A stretch of DNA of 64,000 nt from Mesostigma viride (lineage: Eukaryota; Streptophyta; Mesostigmatophyceae; Mesostigmatales; Mesostigmataceae). The notes beneath the pieces were generated by a model, which saw only the letters and a list, made by a program, of their open reading frames with translations, did not search any database and was not told where the DNA came from. Both the position numbers and the translations under genes were made by a program. Shown piece by piece: positions 48,200-58,400 of this stretch; the first letter of the stretch is position 1; the number at the start of each line of letters is the position of its first letter. The DNA lies in NCBI GenBank assembly GCA_009746045.1, contig RPFO01001805.1:26814-90813 (forward strand), read 5' to 3'.

Positions 48200-49480
48200 C
48201 ATCTCCGCCTCCACATCATTGAGGATGTAATATACGCGACAACTATTAATGGTCGCATGGCGGTCACGCGACGCCTGATCAACGCGTAGCGTCTGCGTGT
48301 CGTAATTTAATTTTTTAATATTAATGCACAGTCACCATTTTACCGCGTGCTGGCCTGCACTTAGCCCTTGGATGACCAGTGTGTAACTCTACCCCTAATT
48401 ATGGCTGGTTGCACCTTGCATGATAATGTCCAGAAACCAGCCTGATAACAATCTAGTGTCCATACTGGGACCAAAGCACACGCATATAGGGAGTTACTTC
48501 GGGGTCATGTCATTAGTCATGTTGCAATGTCCTATATGTCCTATGGGTGCTAAATACAGCACTAATCTCAGGGGGGTGCACGGGTGCGATAAAAAAGACA
48601 CTTACAATGCAATGTTAAGTGATAATGCAATATTGGACGTCTTCACAAACCAAGGCCCAAATGCACACGTAGCAAGGGGGTGCAAGGGGCGGTGTTACCC
48701 ATGCATCCAGAACATGAGAAATGACCTCCATTTGCATGCCTAGGATGAAAATATACAAACACTGCATCGAACTTCTTTTCTACGTCAGCAAGGCACTGGG
48801 GCCTCCATAGATGTTGCACGGACTGCACAACTGCACAGGCGTCCTTTACTAGCAAAGCCAAAAGGCTGACAAAAAACTGGCCATGATACCATCTTTCCTG
48901 AAGAATTTAGGCAATAGAAACCATCGTGCTACCATCTACAACTCCTTTAGATGTTAAATCAATCGTCATTCTAGAAAATTAGGTACAGACGCAGCTAATC
49001 ATGAACAAAACTGATGAAAATCTTACGACGACGGTTGTACAAAACCACAACCACAAACTAGTACACAGGAGTAGTAAGTTAGCGAACTTAACACCACAAA
49101 CCTTCAACAACGTGTCCGAGATTACTTACCGAATGATATAACGACTTTACCTTGTTGACGGTATCCGCAGGTACACTAAACTGCGCCATGCCGAAACCGC
49201 AAAAAGAAGGCTAGCGGAAAGCTAGCAATCTCATGACAGAAAGGCAATCTCATCACGGCGTCGAGACTTTCCTGGCCCTGAACGATGATGCAATACGCGA
49301 AATACATCATACGAAAACTACTGGTTGCGAAAAATTCAATGATACAGAAGCTAATAACAAGTGCTGCCTTTCATCGTCACCCCCGTGATGATTAACGCGT
49401 GTAGACGCAGTAAAAACCAGCCCGAGATAATGTGCGCATAATTAGATGTTGCGCGACTGCGGCTATAGCATTTTTCTGAC
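48200..49480. other. Right half of the TIR element, no gene seen
   Basis: Short unremarkable open frames. No transposase motif was recognised. Confidence 0.4.
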
Positions 49481-49697
49481 GCCGCTCATTTCAGTTCGGT
49501 TGATTCTTCGCGCCGGTCAGCCAAGGAGTGACATACTTCACGTCGGGGTGTATCTTTAGTTGCGATACCACGCGTTTGCCGTTTCGCAACTTTTCGTCCA
49601 AATCGGTCCTCGCAAGAATCGCAACAAAAGTGTTTTTTGGTCCTCCTGGAAAGTTGCGTAGTTGCGATTCTTGTTGCGATACTGCGGGTGACCCCTG

Positions 49698-50583
49698 TAG
49701 GTGCCCAGGCGTGCATCGTTGACGTTCGAGGGGACCCCACGTACCACAATACTGCATGAGCGAATGGGTTCGTGCATAGCATCCCGTGTGCTGGCCTTGA
49801 CGGCTGTTTTGATTTCGTTGATGAGCTCCGTAGTAGGGTTCTGAAGCGTGGCGGCATAGGTGGTCTTGGCAGGAGTTATGGAGGCGGCAAGTTGTTGCTG
49901 GAACTGGTGGAGGAGCTGCTGCTGCTGCTGCAGTCCTGCTGCAATGTGGGTGATGGCGGAGTGGATGGAGGTGTCGGCGTGTGAGGAATGGGCGTGGTGG
50001 GTGGCGAGGTGGTTGTGGACAGGGTTGAGGGCAGCGTTGAGGAGGGAGGGGAGGTGATCGAAGCAGGTATTGACGACTTGCTTGGCGGTGATGCCGATGG
50101 CGGCAGCAACAGTGGGGTCGGTTCCCAGGTCCAGAGAGGCCATGACAAAGCGCTCAAGGGCGCTGTCGGAAAGACGGGAGCACGTCCACCAGACTGCGAG
50201 GCAGAGGTCGGTGTCGTCGGGGTTGTCGTGGAGAAAGTCCGACAGGTGGGTAACCTGTTGGTTGCAGTCCCGGATCTCGCACTTTTTCTCGGCAGCCAGG
50301 TGCAGGATGGTGAGGGCGGCAGCTCGGGACAGGCGCATGATGGCGTTATAAGGCCTGGCCATTTGCCAGGTAAAAATGCGGCAGCTTCCGCGGCAGAAAA
50401 GGCCTCCTCGCAGGTATCCATGGCAGGGTCGCTGTTCGGCGGAGCGGTGGAGTGGAGCGGCTGGATGCTGACAGTGGCGTCCGGCATAGCGTGCAAGGGT
50501 GTTTCCAATGACGCCATGGCTTCATCAGCGAGTTGGTGCAGGGCCGCGGACGCTTGTGATTGCTGTGATGAGTCGTATTCCGC
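49698..50583 (-). pseudogene. LINE ORF1, N-terminal part, frameshifted
   Basis: Probably begins at ATG 50583 (MAEYDSSQQSQASAALHQLA) and reads to ...AAFLPGKW. At about 50365 the frame changes to MARPYNAIMRLSRAAALTIL and continues through a helical region, a Gln-rich stretch (LQQQQQLLHQFQQQL, probable coiled coil) and the start of the RNA-binding domain (SCSIVVRGVPSNVNDARLG). This is the usual ORF1 order: coiled coil, then RRM. The TIR element cuts it right after GTY. Confidence 0.7.
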
Positions 50584-50599
50584 CATATCGAGCTGAAAA

Positions 50600-51000
50600 C
50601 CAGCGATATTTGCTGGGCAGTGCGGTGCCGGTATCTTCGGAAATATTGAGCGATAGCTGTAGAAAATTATATCAGCGTGTTTGTCTTCAAAAAACGAGTC
50701 TAATGCAACCAACCCGATGAAATTTCATGGCCGGAGTCGAAAGTTATGAGCATTCTCGTATATTGCAACAGCGATATTTGCTGGGCAGGGCGGTGCCGGT
50801 ATCTTCAAAAATATTGAGCGATAGCTGTAGAAAATTATATCAGCGTGTTCGTCTTCAAAAGACGAGTCTAATGCAACCAACCCGATGAAATTTCATGGCC
50901 GGAGTCAAAAGTTATGAGCATTCTCGTATATTGCAACAGCGATATTTGCTGGGCAGGGCGGTGCCGGTATCTTCGGAAATGCTCGACATGCACGTTGATA
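50600..51000 (-). promoter_or_regulatory. LINE 5' UTR monomers (168-bp repeats)
   Basis: CAGCGATATTTGCTGGGCAG occurs at 50601, 50769 and 50937, spaced exactly 168 bp, giving about 2.3 units upstream of ORF1. Tandem 5' monomers are known to act as promoters in some L1 families; that role is inferred here. Confidence 0.7.
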
Positions 51001-51275
51001 TTAGGACGTATGGGTTGCCATTGCTGGAATTGAATTGAATTGAATTGTAACATAACTCCGTTGGGAGAATATGTAGCACATATCCCTGAGAAGGGCATAT
51101 GGCTTTTAATACATTCTAGGCTACTTCCTGCAAGAGTGCATGGAATGTAAGCAGCACTTGCTCTAGGTGCCTCAAGGGCACCGGCACCACCATGCTGTCT
51201 CAGGTTCAACCCGCCTAAGGGGGGGATCCTGGCACGGGGGAGGAAGATCATCATGGCTATACAAGGGCTAGGGCA
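51001..51275. other. Unique spacer between the LINE and the methyltransferase element
   Basis: Contains AATTGAATTGAATTGAATTG and no gene. Confidence 0.4.
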
Positions 51276-51279
51276 TGGC

Positions 51280-51422
51280 TGTCGCGTCTGCGTGCCACAA
51301 TCTCCGGCGCCACCATGGCGGCTGGCCACTCAGCTTAATTTGGTAAAACCCAAATGAGCTGAGCTGACGTGCCTGCCTTAACGGCATGCCCTGTGGGGTG
51401 GGCGAGGACCTGTCCCATGATT
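51280..51422 (-). repeat. Repeat B2 (copy 2)
   Basis: 143 bp, nearly identical to B1. It begins AATCATGGGACAGGTCC on the minus strand and ends GCAGACGCGACA, next to the TGGC target duplication. An internal hairpin (CATTTGG/CCAAATT) is present. Confidence 0.85.
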
Positions 51423-52572
51423 ATCCTTGCTGGGGCGTTAGCTAGACGCTCCAACTACTCTAATTGCGACAACATGATGGTGCAAGAGGATGCTTTTGCC
51501 TCCCCTGCTATAGAACAATGCTTTCACAACACACACTTTGCACAGTCTGATGATGAAGCCGCACATGCGGAATTTATTGAGAAAGTTAATACAATTACAA
51601 CACGTTGATAGTCTCAATATCGATGCACTCCATGCTCACGAGCCCGCAGTTAGGCAGCGCTCCATGACATGCTACCGGCCTTGCTCCCAAGGAAAGGGAG
51701 AAACACGAAGGCCACTAACGAGAGCCTCGAAGAGACTACACGCTGCGTGAGAGTCCTCTTCGACTATGAACCAAACCATTCGTCATGCCACACGCATGAC
51801 ACACGCCACACTTGTCAGTCCAGCCAGGAATGCCAAAACTATCTTGCTGCCTGAACCATGCAAATAGAAACCGCATTCCAGTTGCCGTCCTGGCTTTCTA
51901 CCACACATGCCAACAAAAGCAGGAAGGCATCCCGACAAATCTAAATTGCTACCCTGTTGCCGATCTCATCTCCTAGAGGCTCCGGCATTTCTGTCCCTGG
52001 GAATGTCCGGCATTGAGTCACGTCCACCAAGGTCGAAGCATAATATCCTTCAGACAATCTGCACGCTCACACCTTGCGTGTGAGTGGCCCAGCAAACATT
52101 GCGTCTAATCGTTCCTTTCTAGAAGAAATCCCTTTGTAGGGCTGCCAGCGATTTCGCATTCATTCCAGCGATCTGGCTCCGCACCGCAAATTGTCCTTTT
52201 CCATTTTCTGTCCAGTCCTCATAACGTTGACCCGCTATTCTACACCACAAAGACACCTGGCCTGTCAATAGCCTCGGCGCTGTTGAAGTCCAGCAGTCCA
52301 GCTTCAGCTCCAGCTGTCCACTAACACGCGTATGATCCTCTCGACGCTGCGCACTTGTGCTGCCGTCCGCTCAAGTCAGTGCTGCGCGCCCAGCTGTGCC
52401 TGGCCCGGCGCGCGTGCACGTACACTTTCGTCCGCTCTTATGCTGCAAGTGCTAGTGTCCCCCCCGGTCACTAGCCTTTGTCGAAAATGCGTAGAAAACA
52501 AATTCCTTGCGCACGTCACCGGTCTTGTGCATAGTGGGCGCCGCCCGGATGACATAGCTCGCGTCCGTGACA
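51423..52572 (-). repeat. Repeat A2 (copy 2), shortened by about 100 bp
   Basis: Matches A1 but lacks the sequence corresponding to 61069-61168, passing directly from ...CAGCAAGGAT into B2. A2 of copy 1 is complete at this end. Confidence 0.85.
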
Positions 52573-52574
52573 GC

Positions 52575-52717
52575 TGTCGCGTCTGCGTGCCACAATCTCC
52601 GGCGCCACCATGGCGGCTGGCCACTCAGCTTAATTTGGTAAAACCCAAATGAGCTGAGCTGACGTGCCTGCCTTAACTGCATGCCCTGTGGGGTGGGCGA
52701 GGACCTGTCCCATGATT
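52575..52717 (-). repeat. Repeat B1 (copy 2)
   Basis: Follows the polypurine tract of the polyprotein region. Its end and the start of A2 form GACA-GC-TGTC, a perfect 10-bp palindrome (52569-52578). Confidence 0.85.
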
Positions 52718-52743
52718 CCCCCCCTCGCTGGCGACCGGCCCCA

Positions 52744-55065
52744 TCACGAAGACAGCGATCGTACCAAGACAAGGGCAGCGGTGACCGCAGTCAAGCTGCG
52801 GGAGGTAAACTGCGCAGCGGTGCACACTGGACAAAACCAATCCCCCTCCGGAATGCTGGTGACCACTGGCTGCAAGCACTGCATGTGCCAACCACAGTTA
52901 CACTGATCACACAATAACATGGACTCCGCCTGATCGACCCGGTGACAAACCTGACACTGGGCGTCCTTGACTCGGCGAGACGTGTGCGGTTGGAGGTCGT
53001 GGACCAAATTGGGCAGCGAGCAGGGACTGAGATTGCTGAGGTTGTCAGTCGTACGGCTCCCGTCGGCGCCCTCCAAAATTGCCACTCCCGATGGTTTGAT
53101 AGCCACAATGCGCAAAATGGTGGGCCCCGCCTCCACATCCAAAGTGTGCTTCAGCTGAGTGCGCAGGAAAACATACTGCCCTGGCCTAAACCGCAGCTGG
53201 CGAGCCATGTATGCGCCCCCCCGGCGCTGAGCGTAACGCAGGGAGTCCCTGTGCTGAGCAATGAACAAGTTGTTCATCGCGATGGGCATGACCTTCTTAA
53301 AAGTCTCTGCCCTGGCCAGCACCTCAACCAAAAATTGCTGAGCGTTGTCGAAGGCCATGGGTTCGGGGTGCGCAACCTGTGCCTCCGTAGGCAAAAGAGG
53401 ATTACGCCCGAACAGAAGGAAATACGGGGAGAAGGTAGCGAGAGACTCCTGGGGAGACATGCGATAACCCATGGCAATCCATGCCAACTCGCGATCCCAC
53501 CTGGCCGACTCCGGCACCTGCAGGCTCCACTTGCGCAGCGCCTGCTTGACGGTCTGCACCAATCTCTCAGCCAAACCATTGGCCTGAGGATGCTCCCGAG
53601 AAGTGCGACGGTGATCAATAAGACATCCATCCAGCAACTCCTGGAACTCACCCCTGAACTCACCACCCTGGTCCGTGACTACCTCCGCGGGAGCCCCAAA
53701 CCTGGTGATGATGTCTGCAAAATGCTTCGCTGTGGTAGCGGCATGCTTGTCAGCAATGGGGATCAACTCAACCCATTTGCTAAAGCTCTCCACGCATACC
53801 ATGACATAGAGGTTGCCGTCAGGGCTCTCCTGAAACGGCCCGCACAGATCGACGTGCCAGCGATAAAACAAGCCCTTGATGGGAAGCGACATCAGCTCCT
53901 TGGCACCATGATCTGCGCTAAAGTTAGCCTTGGTTCGAGCACACGGGACACAGCTGGCCACTACCTGGGCCACTGTGTGTCGCATGTTATTCCACCAATA
54001 GCTGGTCCGTACGAGGCTGAGCGTGCGATTGCCACCCAAGTGACCATACCGCTCGTGGTACGCCTGCACTATAGCAACGCGCTTGTCAGGCGGTGGGACG
54101 ACCACCCTACGCTTGCCCAACAGCTTGTACAAAACCCCATCTTCCCAACCATAGGTTGCAGCCCTGTGCTGCACCCTGTTCAACTCCGTCGCCTTCTGAG
54201 CAGGAGTCCAATCGACTGGAGTAGGAGTCAAGACAGCACCCTGCACTTGCTCCAAAACTCGACCATCTAGCCAGATATCAGCGGTGTAGCAATCAGCAAG
54301 AGAGCTACGCGCTAAGAGAGCCTGCACAGCGATCAGCTGCTGCAGAGAAGGATCAATGTCAAAGGACAGAGACCTACCCTCTTCCATAGCGCACACAGCT
54401 TTGGATGGCGTGAATGGCGACGGCCGCACCGGGTCGTCGCTGATGCCGAAGTCCGCCACAGAGTACTCGACACTGCGCCACCACGCCTCCTCCTCATCGT
54501 CGGCCGCATACCCAGCAGCGTTCACAAAGACCACAGAACCCGACGAGCCCTCGGCACCCATGGCCCGGGCTCCAGTGTGGTCAACAGTGGTAGGCATGGC
54601 GTATCGGGATAGCACATCGGCGTTGACATGGTCCTTGCCGGCCCGATGCACAATGGTCATGTGGTACTCCTGGATAATCATGGCCCATCGGGCGAGCTTA
54701 CCCGTCAGGTTGGTGTTGGTCATTAGCCACTGAAGCGGCTGGTGGTCTGTCACCAGAGTAAACACGCGCCCAAATAAATACGGGCGAAAGTGCTTGATGG
54801 CCCACACCACAGCCAGTGCCTCCCCCTCATAGGAAGAATACCGGCTCTCCGCTGGGTTGTTGCTGCGACTAGCATAAGCAATAACGTGCTCGCGCCCATC
54901 ACCATCCTTTTGCGCCAAGACCGCACCCAGTCCTACCTTGGACCAGTCGGTATATAACACAAATGGCAAAGCATAGTCAGGGGCGCGCAGAATCGGGCCG
55001 ACGTGAGCTCCTGCTTGATTGTCTCGATGGCGCGTTGCTGTGCGGGACCCCACGCCCACACGCAC
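52744..55065 (-). pseudogene. Polyprotein 3' part: RNase H, DDE integrase, PHD finger
   Basis: This frame is intact from RNase H (FVLYTDWSKVGLGAV; YEGEALAVVWA; LVTDHQPLQWLM) through the integrase to the end. The integrase has an HHCC zinc site (HERYGHLGGNRTL...CVPCARTK) and a catalytic core (WHVDLCGPF; VVTDQGGEF; NGLAERLVQTVK). An SH3-like beta segment follows (LRFRPGQYVFLRTQL). The C-terminal PHD finger has the C4HC3 order: CQVCHRVDQAESMLLCDQCN, CGWHMQC and DWFCPVC, ending shortly before LVRSLSS. A one-base loss near 54996 separates it from the RT frame. Chromodomains are common at this position in Ty3-like integrases; a PHD finger could likewise guide integration to marked chromatin. Confidence 0.85.
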
Positions 55066-55496
55066 CCCTTCTTGAGTAACTCGGTCAAGGGCTTCACCTT
55101 GCTGCTGAAGTTCTCAATGTAACCTCGGTAATAGCCAGCCAAACCCAAATACGCCCGCACCCCTGAGACATCCGTGGGTACGGCGGCCTGCGCAATGGAT
55201 TCGACCTTGGCGGCATCAGGCGTCCGGCCACCCGGCACAATCTGATGACCAAGGAATGAGAGGGTCCGCTGGGCGAACTTGCACTTCTCAGGGTGCAGCC
55301 GCATATTATGCTCCTCGAGAGCCAAGCGAACCTGCTCCAAGTGCGCCAGGTGCTCCTCAAATGTCGCGCTAAAGACGATTACATCATCAATGTAACAAGC
55401 GGCGAAAGGAAGACCTGCAAGCACTTTGTCCATAGCTCGTTGGAAAACAGCACTAGCGTTGCGGTGCCCAAAGGGCATGCGCACCCACTCATACAA
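54933..55496 (-). pseudogene. Polyprotein middle: RT palm and thumb
   Basis: Begins YEWVRMPFGHRNASAVFQRA, includes the catalytic CYIDDVIVFS, and CKFAQRTLSFLGHQIVPGGR and LGLAGYYRGYIENFS, typical of Ty3-type RT. The frame differs from the upstream part because a G run near 55503 has six G where copy 1 has seven, and differs from the downstream part because of the single-base loss near 54996. Confidence 0.85.
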
Positions 55497-58400
55497 ATTG
55501 CCGCCCCCCAGAATGCAAGCTTCCGCTGATCCTCCGGCGCAACTGCGATCTGATGAAAGCCGCTACGCAGGTCCAGCGAGGACACAAACTTCACATGAGG
55601 AGATATCTTATCCAGGACATCATCCACACGTGGCATGGGGTAACGGTCCACGGGTGTGTGTGCATTCAGCAACCGCAGATCGGTGGCCATGCGCATACCC
55701 GTCCATGCCCCGGTGATAGCGTCCTTCTTGGGCGCAACGACAACGGCAGCAGCATAGCTGGAGGAAGATTGCCTGATGATACCGGCATCCTCTAACTCCT
55801 TGCATTGCTCGGCTACAAAATCCAACTCGGCCTGACTCAGGCGATGCTGGCGTCGGAACAAAGGAGTGTCAGTGTCCAATGGAACACGCATGGTCCCACC
55901 ATTGAAACACCCCAGTTCATCACTTGTGAAAGCGAAGGCCCCCCTTGCAGTGCCTAGCCACTTTAGCATGGCTGAGCGCTGCGCATCAGAAAGGTGTTCG
56001 CCAATAGCCCAGGGGTGCGTATCCGCGGGATCACCCACAGCTACCGCATGTGCCTCAAGATGCGGCGCCCTAGCCGCATCGTCGTGGAACAAGGAAAAGG
56101 CTGCCACACCTGGTGTGACACCCACCGCCGGAGCCTCGCGTGCCGCACGGTGTATTACCCGATGCAGCGTGGGCTCGCCGGCCAGCACGGTGCTGGTCAG
56201 CAGGGCGGTCATGAGAATGATAGTCCACACCTGTCGCAGACGCCACCCCCATGCTGATGAAGTCCCCGTCGCTGCAGGGCGCTTCAGTTTGGCTGCGCGC
56301 GCCTCAACCTGCTGAGGCGGATTGGCTGGGGACGCCCCCCCAGACTGGCGCACGGCAACCGATGCAAGCAGCACATACCCGACCTGCAACACCGACATAG
56401 CCTGGCCTATCAAAGACCAGCGCTCACTCTCGAGCACGCCCGGCAGCGCCGAGGCCCCGACATGAAAACCCATGCTGGCCTCACGAAATTCTGCGGGTGG
56501 CTGCACCAACAGACCGGTGGTAGTGTCCCAAACGAGACCCTTACCCCGATCACGGTATGCTGTCGACCCTTGGTAACTGACCAGGGTCGGCAGTGCACAC
56601 ATGGGGCTCCCGACCCGGTTGACGCGTGCATACGGTGGGCGATCCTCGCTATCCACCTTCTGCGTGACTAGGTGGGAAGGCAATGCTACCTCCGCAGACA
56701 CACTCGGATGCTGCCTTGCGACGGCCCCTAAGACCGCCTGCACACCGGTCGCACACGCCACGTTGGTCCAATAGGCACGCAAACGATGCGTGAGCCCACC
56801 CAGCCCTGCGTTGTCACACACGATGGGCTCCCCCAGGAGTGCCACGATTGTAGCCCAGTCCTCCCGCACCGCCTGATGTGGGCTGTCACCCGCCACAACG
56901 TTCTCAAACAGATACGCAGGCGGATGGGGCTGACGCGACTGCAACAGTCCCACCACACGCAACAGTTCCCAGAACAGCGCGCTACGCGGATCGGCTAGCC
57001 CCCGCCCTTGCCCTGCCTGGCTCAGGCCCTGGCACTCCCAACCCGCAATTACCAAGTCGATGGCATGATGCCTGCGCAACAACTGCTGCACCTGCACCTC
57101 ACCGATGGCTCGGATATCTTGAGGACATTCCCCAAACGGGTCACGCCATGCTGATGGCGGAAACTGCGCGGGATACTCTCGCGACAACACGCCACAGTGA
57201 CTGAAGTACACCTGACGCGCCTTGTGCGATGGCTCTACCGCGATGAGTTTACGGCACACGCCGCCTGCGGCCAAAAAGCCTGCAATGCCCCCTCCGATCC
57301 CCGCAAACAGTTCCAACACTACCGCACCCTTGGCAAAATCAGGGGCCTGCGGTAAGATTGCAGCAGAAAAATTACCTTGGGCCTCCGAGACACCCGGTTG
57401 CACCAAAGTGAGGCCATGGCTGGCCATCTGAGGAATGGTGATGACGGCTTCAGTCACCCGCTTGCGCATAGCCAGCTGCCGCGTGGACGTCACAGCATCC
57501 AGCGACCACTGCGTGCGCATCTTGGCAATGCTCGCCGTTGGCTGAGGCAGCACCGTCCGATGCTTGTCCCACGCCGATGAGCCCGCCGCCCGTACCTCCA
57601 CCATGCTGACCTCCACCACGCCCGCAGCCGCGGAAGGGTTGAGGCGTGCAGCCCCGGCTGAAGAACTGAAGCATGAGACCGGCACACTGGCCCGCTTCAG
57701 GCCAGCCCCATCCCAATCAGGGATGTAAGATGCCTCCTCCGCCCTATAGTCCACCTGAACCATGGCGCGAGCAAGGACATCCACCCCGAGTAGTGCGGAA
57801 TATCCACACTTGTTGACCACCAGCGCATACGCGGACACGGTGGTCATGCTAGAGGCGCGCAACGGATTGAAAATCACGTTGACTTTAACCGCCGTCATAG
57901 CGTACGGCTTACTAGCCGGACCCTGCCAACCTGACACAGACACGGGGCTTTCTACTAAGCCACCGTTCTCGTAGGTCAGGTTCAGCATGGTGGCCAAGTC
58001 TGTGCTGATGACTAGCGGCTGAGCACCGCTATCAAGCTTGACTGCGCCAACCAACGGACATGTCACCATGTCGCTCCATACATCTCCACAGGCTCCAACT
58101 GCTTGGAACGCTATGGACGGCTCACCATTGGGGTATGGAACTACCGTGGGAACCTGGGGAACTGCACTAGTGCGCTGCTGGCTACTTGTGCTGACCACTC
58201 CCGCTTGCACCACGGGCACTGCGGCTTCTACCGGCTGACGCCCGTAGGTGACGGACTCAGAATTGCGCAAGGTGCGCACATCATGCCCATCTGCGAACAA
58301 CTGGATCTCGGACACAACCGACCCCAGCCACTCAACCCCCTTCTGCCCGAAGGTGTCGACCACCTGCCGTGCTGAAAACATGGGTACGTCCACAATGAAC

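Larger units (their letters stand above)
46280..49697. mobile_element. 3.4 kb TIR element in LINE ORF1, TA target duplication
   Basis: Perfect 38-bp inverted repeats start CAGGGGTCACCCGCAGTATC (46280-46317) and mirror it at 49660-49697. TA lies directly outside both ends (46278-46279, 49698-49699). Removing the element restores the ORF1 frame. Many TCGCAA/TTGCGA subterminal copies occur near both ends. TA duplication suggests a Tc1/mariner-type transposase, but none is encoded here, so the copy is non-autonomous. It carries an 0.8 kb minisatellite and a decayed LINE 3' UTR fragment (about 48060-48190). Confidence 0.85.
41971..51000 (-). mobile_element. Nearly complete non-LTR retrotransposon (LINE, L1-like)
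   Basis: Minus strand. Order from 5': tandem 168-bp monomers (about 51000-50600), ORF1 (about 50583-45692, split by a TIR element), ORF2 (45695-42210, endonuclease and RT), 3' UTR (42209-41975) and a TTAATTAA tail running into (ATGG)n. The combination of an APE-type endonuclease, an RT with YADD and a separate ORF1 places it with L1-like elements. Frameshifts in both ORFs make it inactive. Other fragments lie at 33440-33825 and 34541-36065. Confidence 0.85.
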
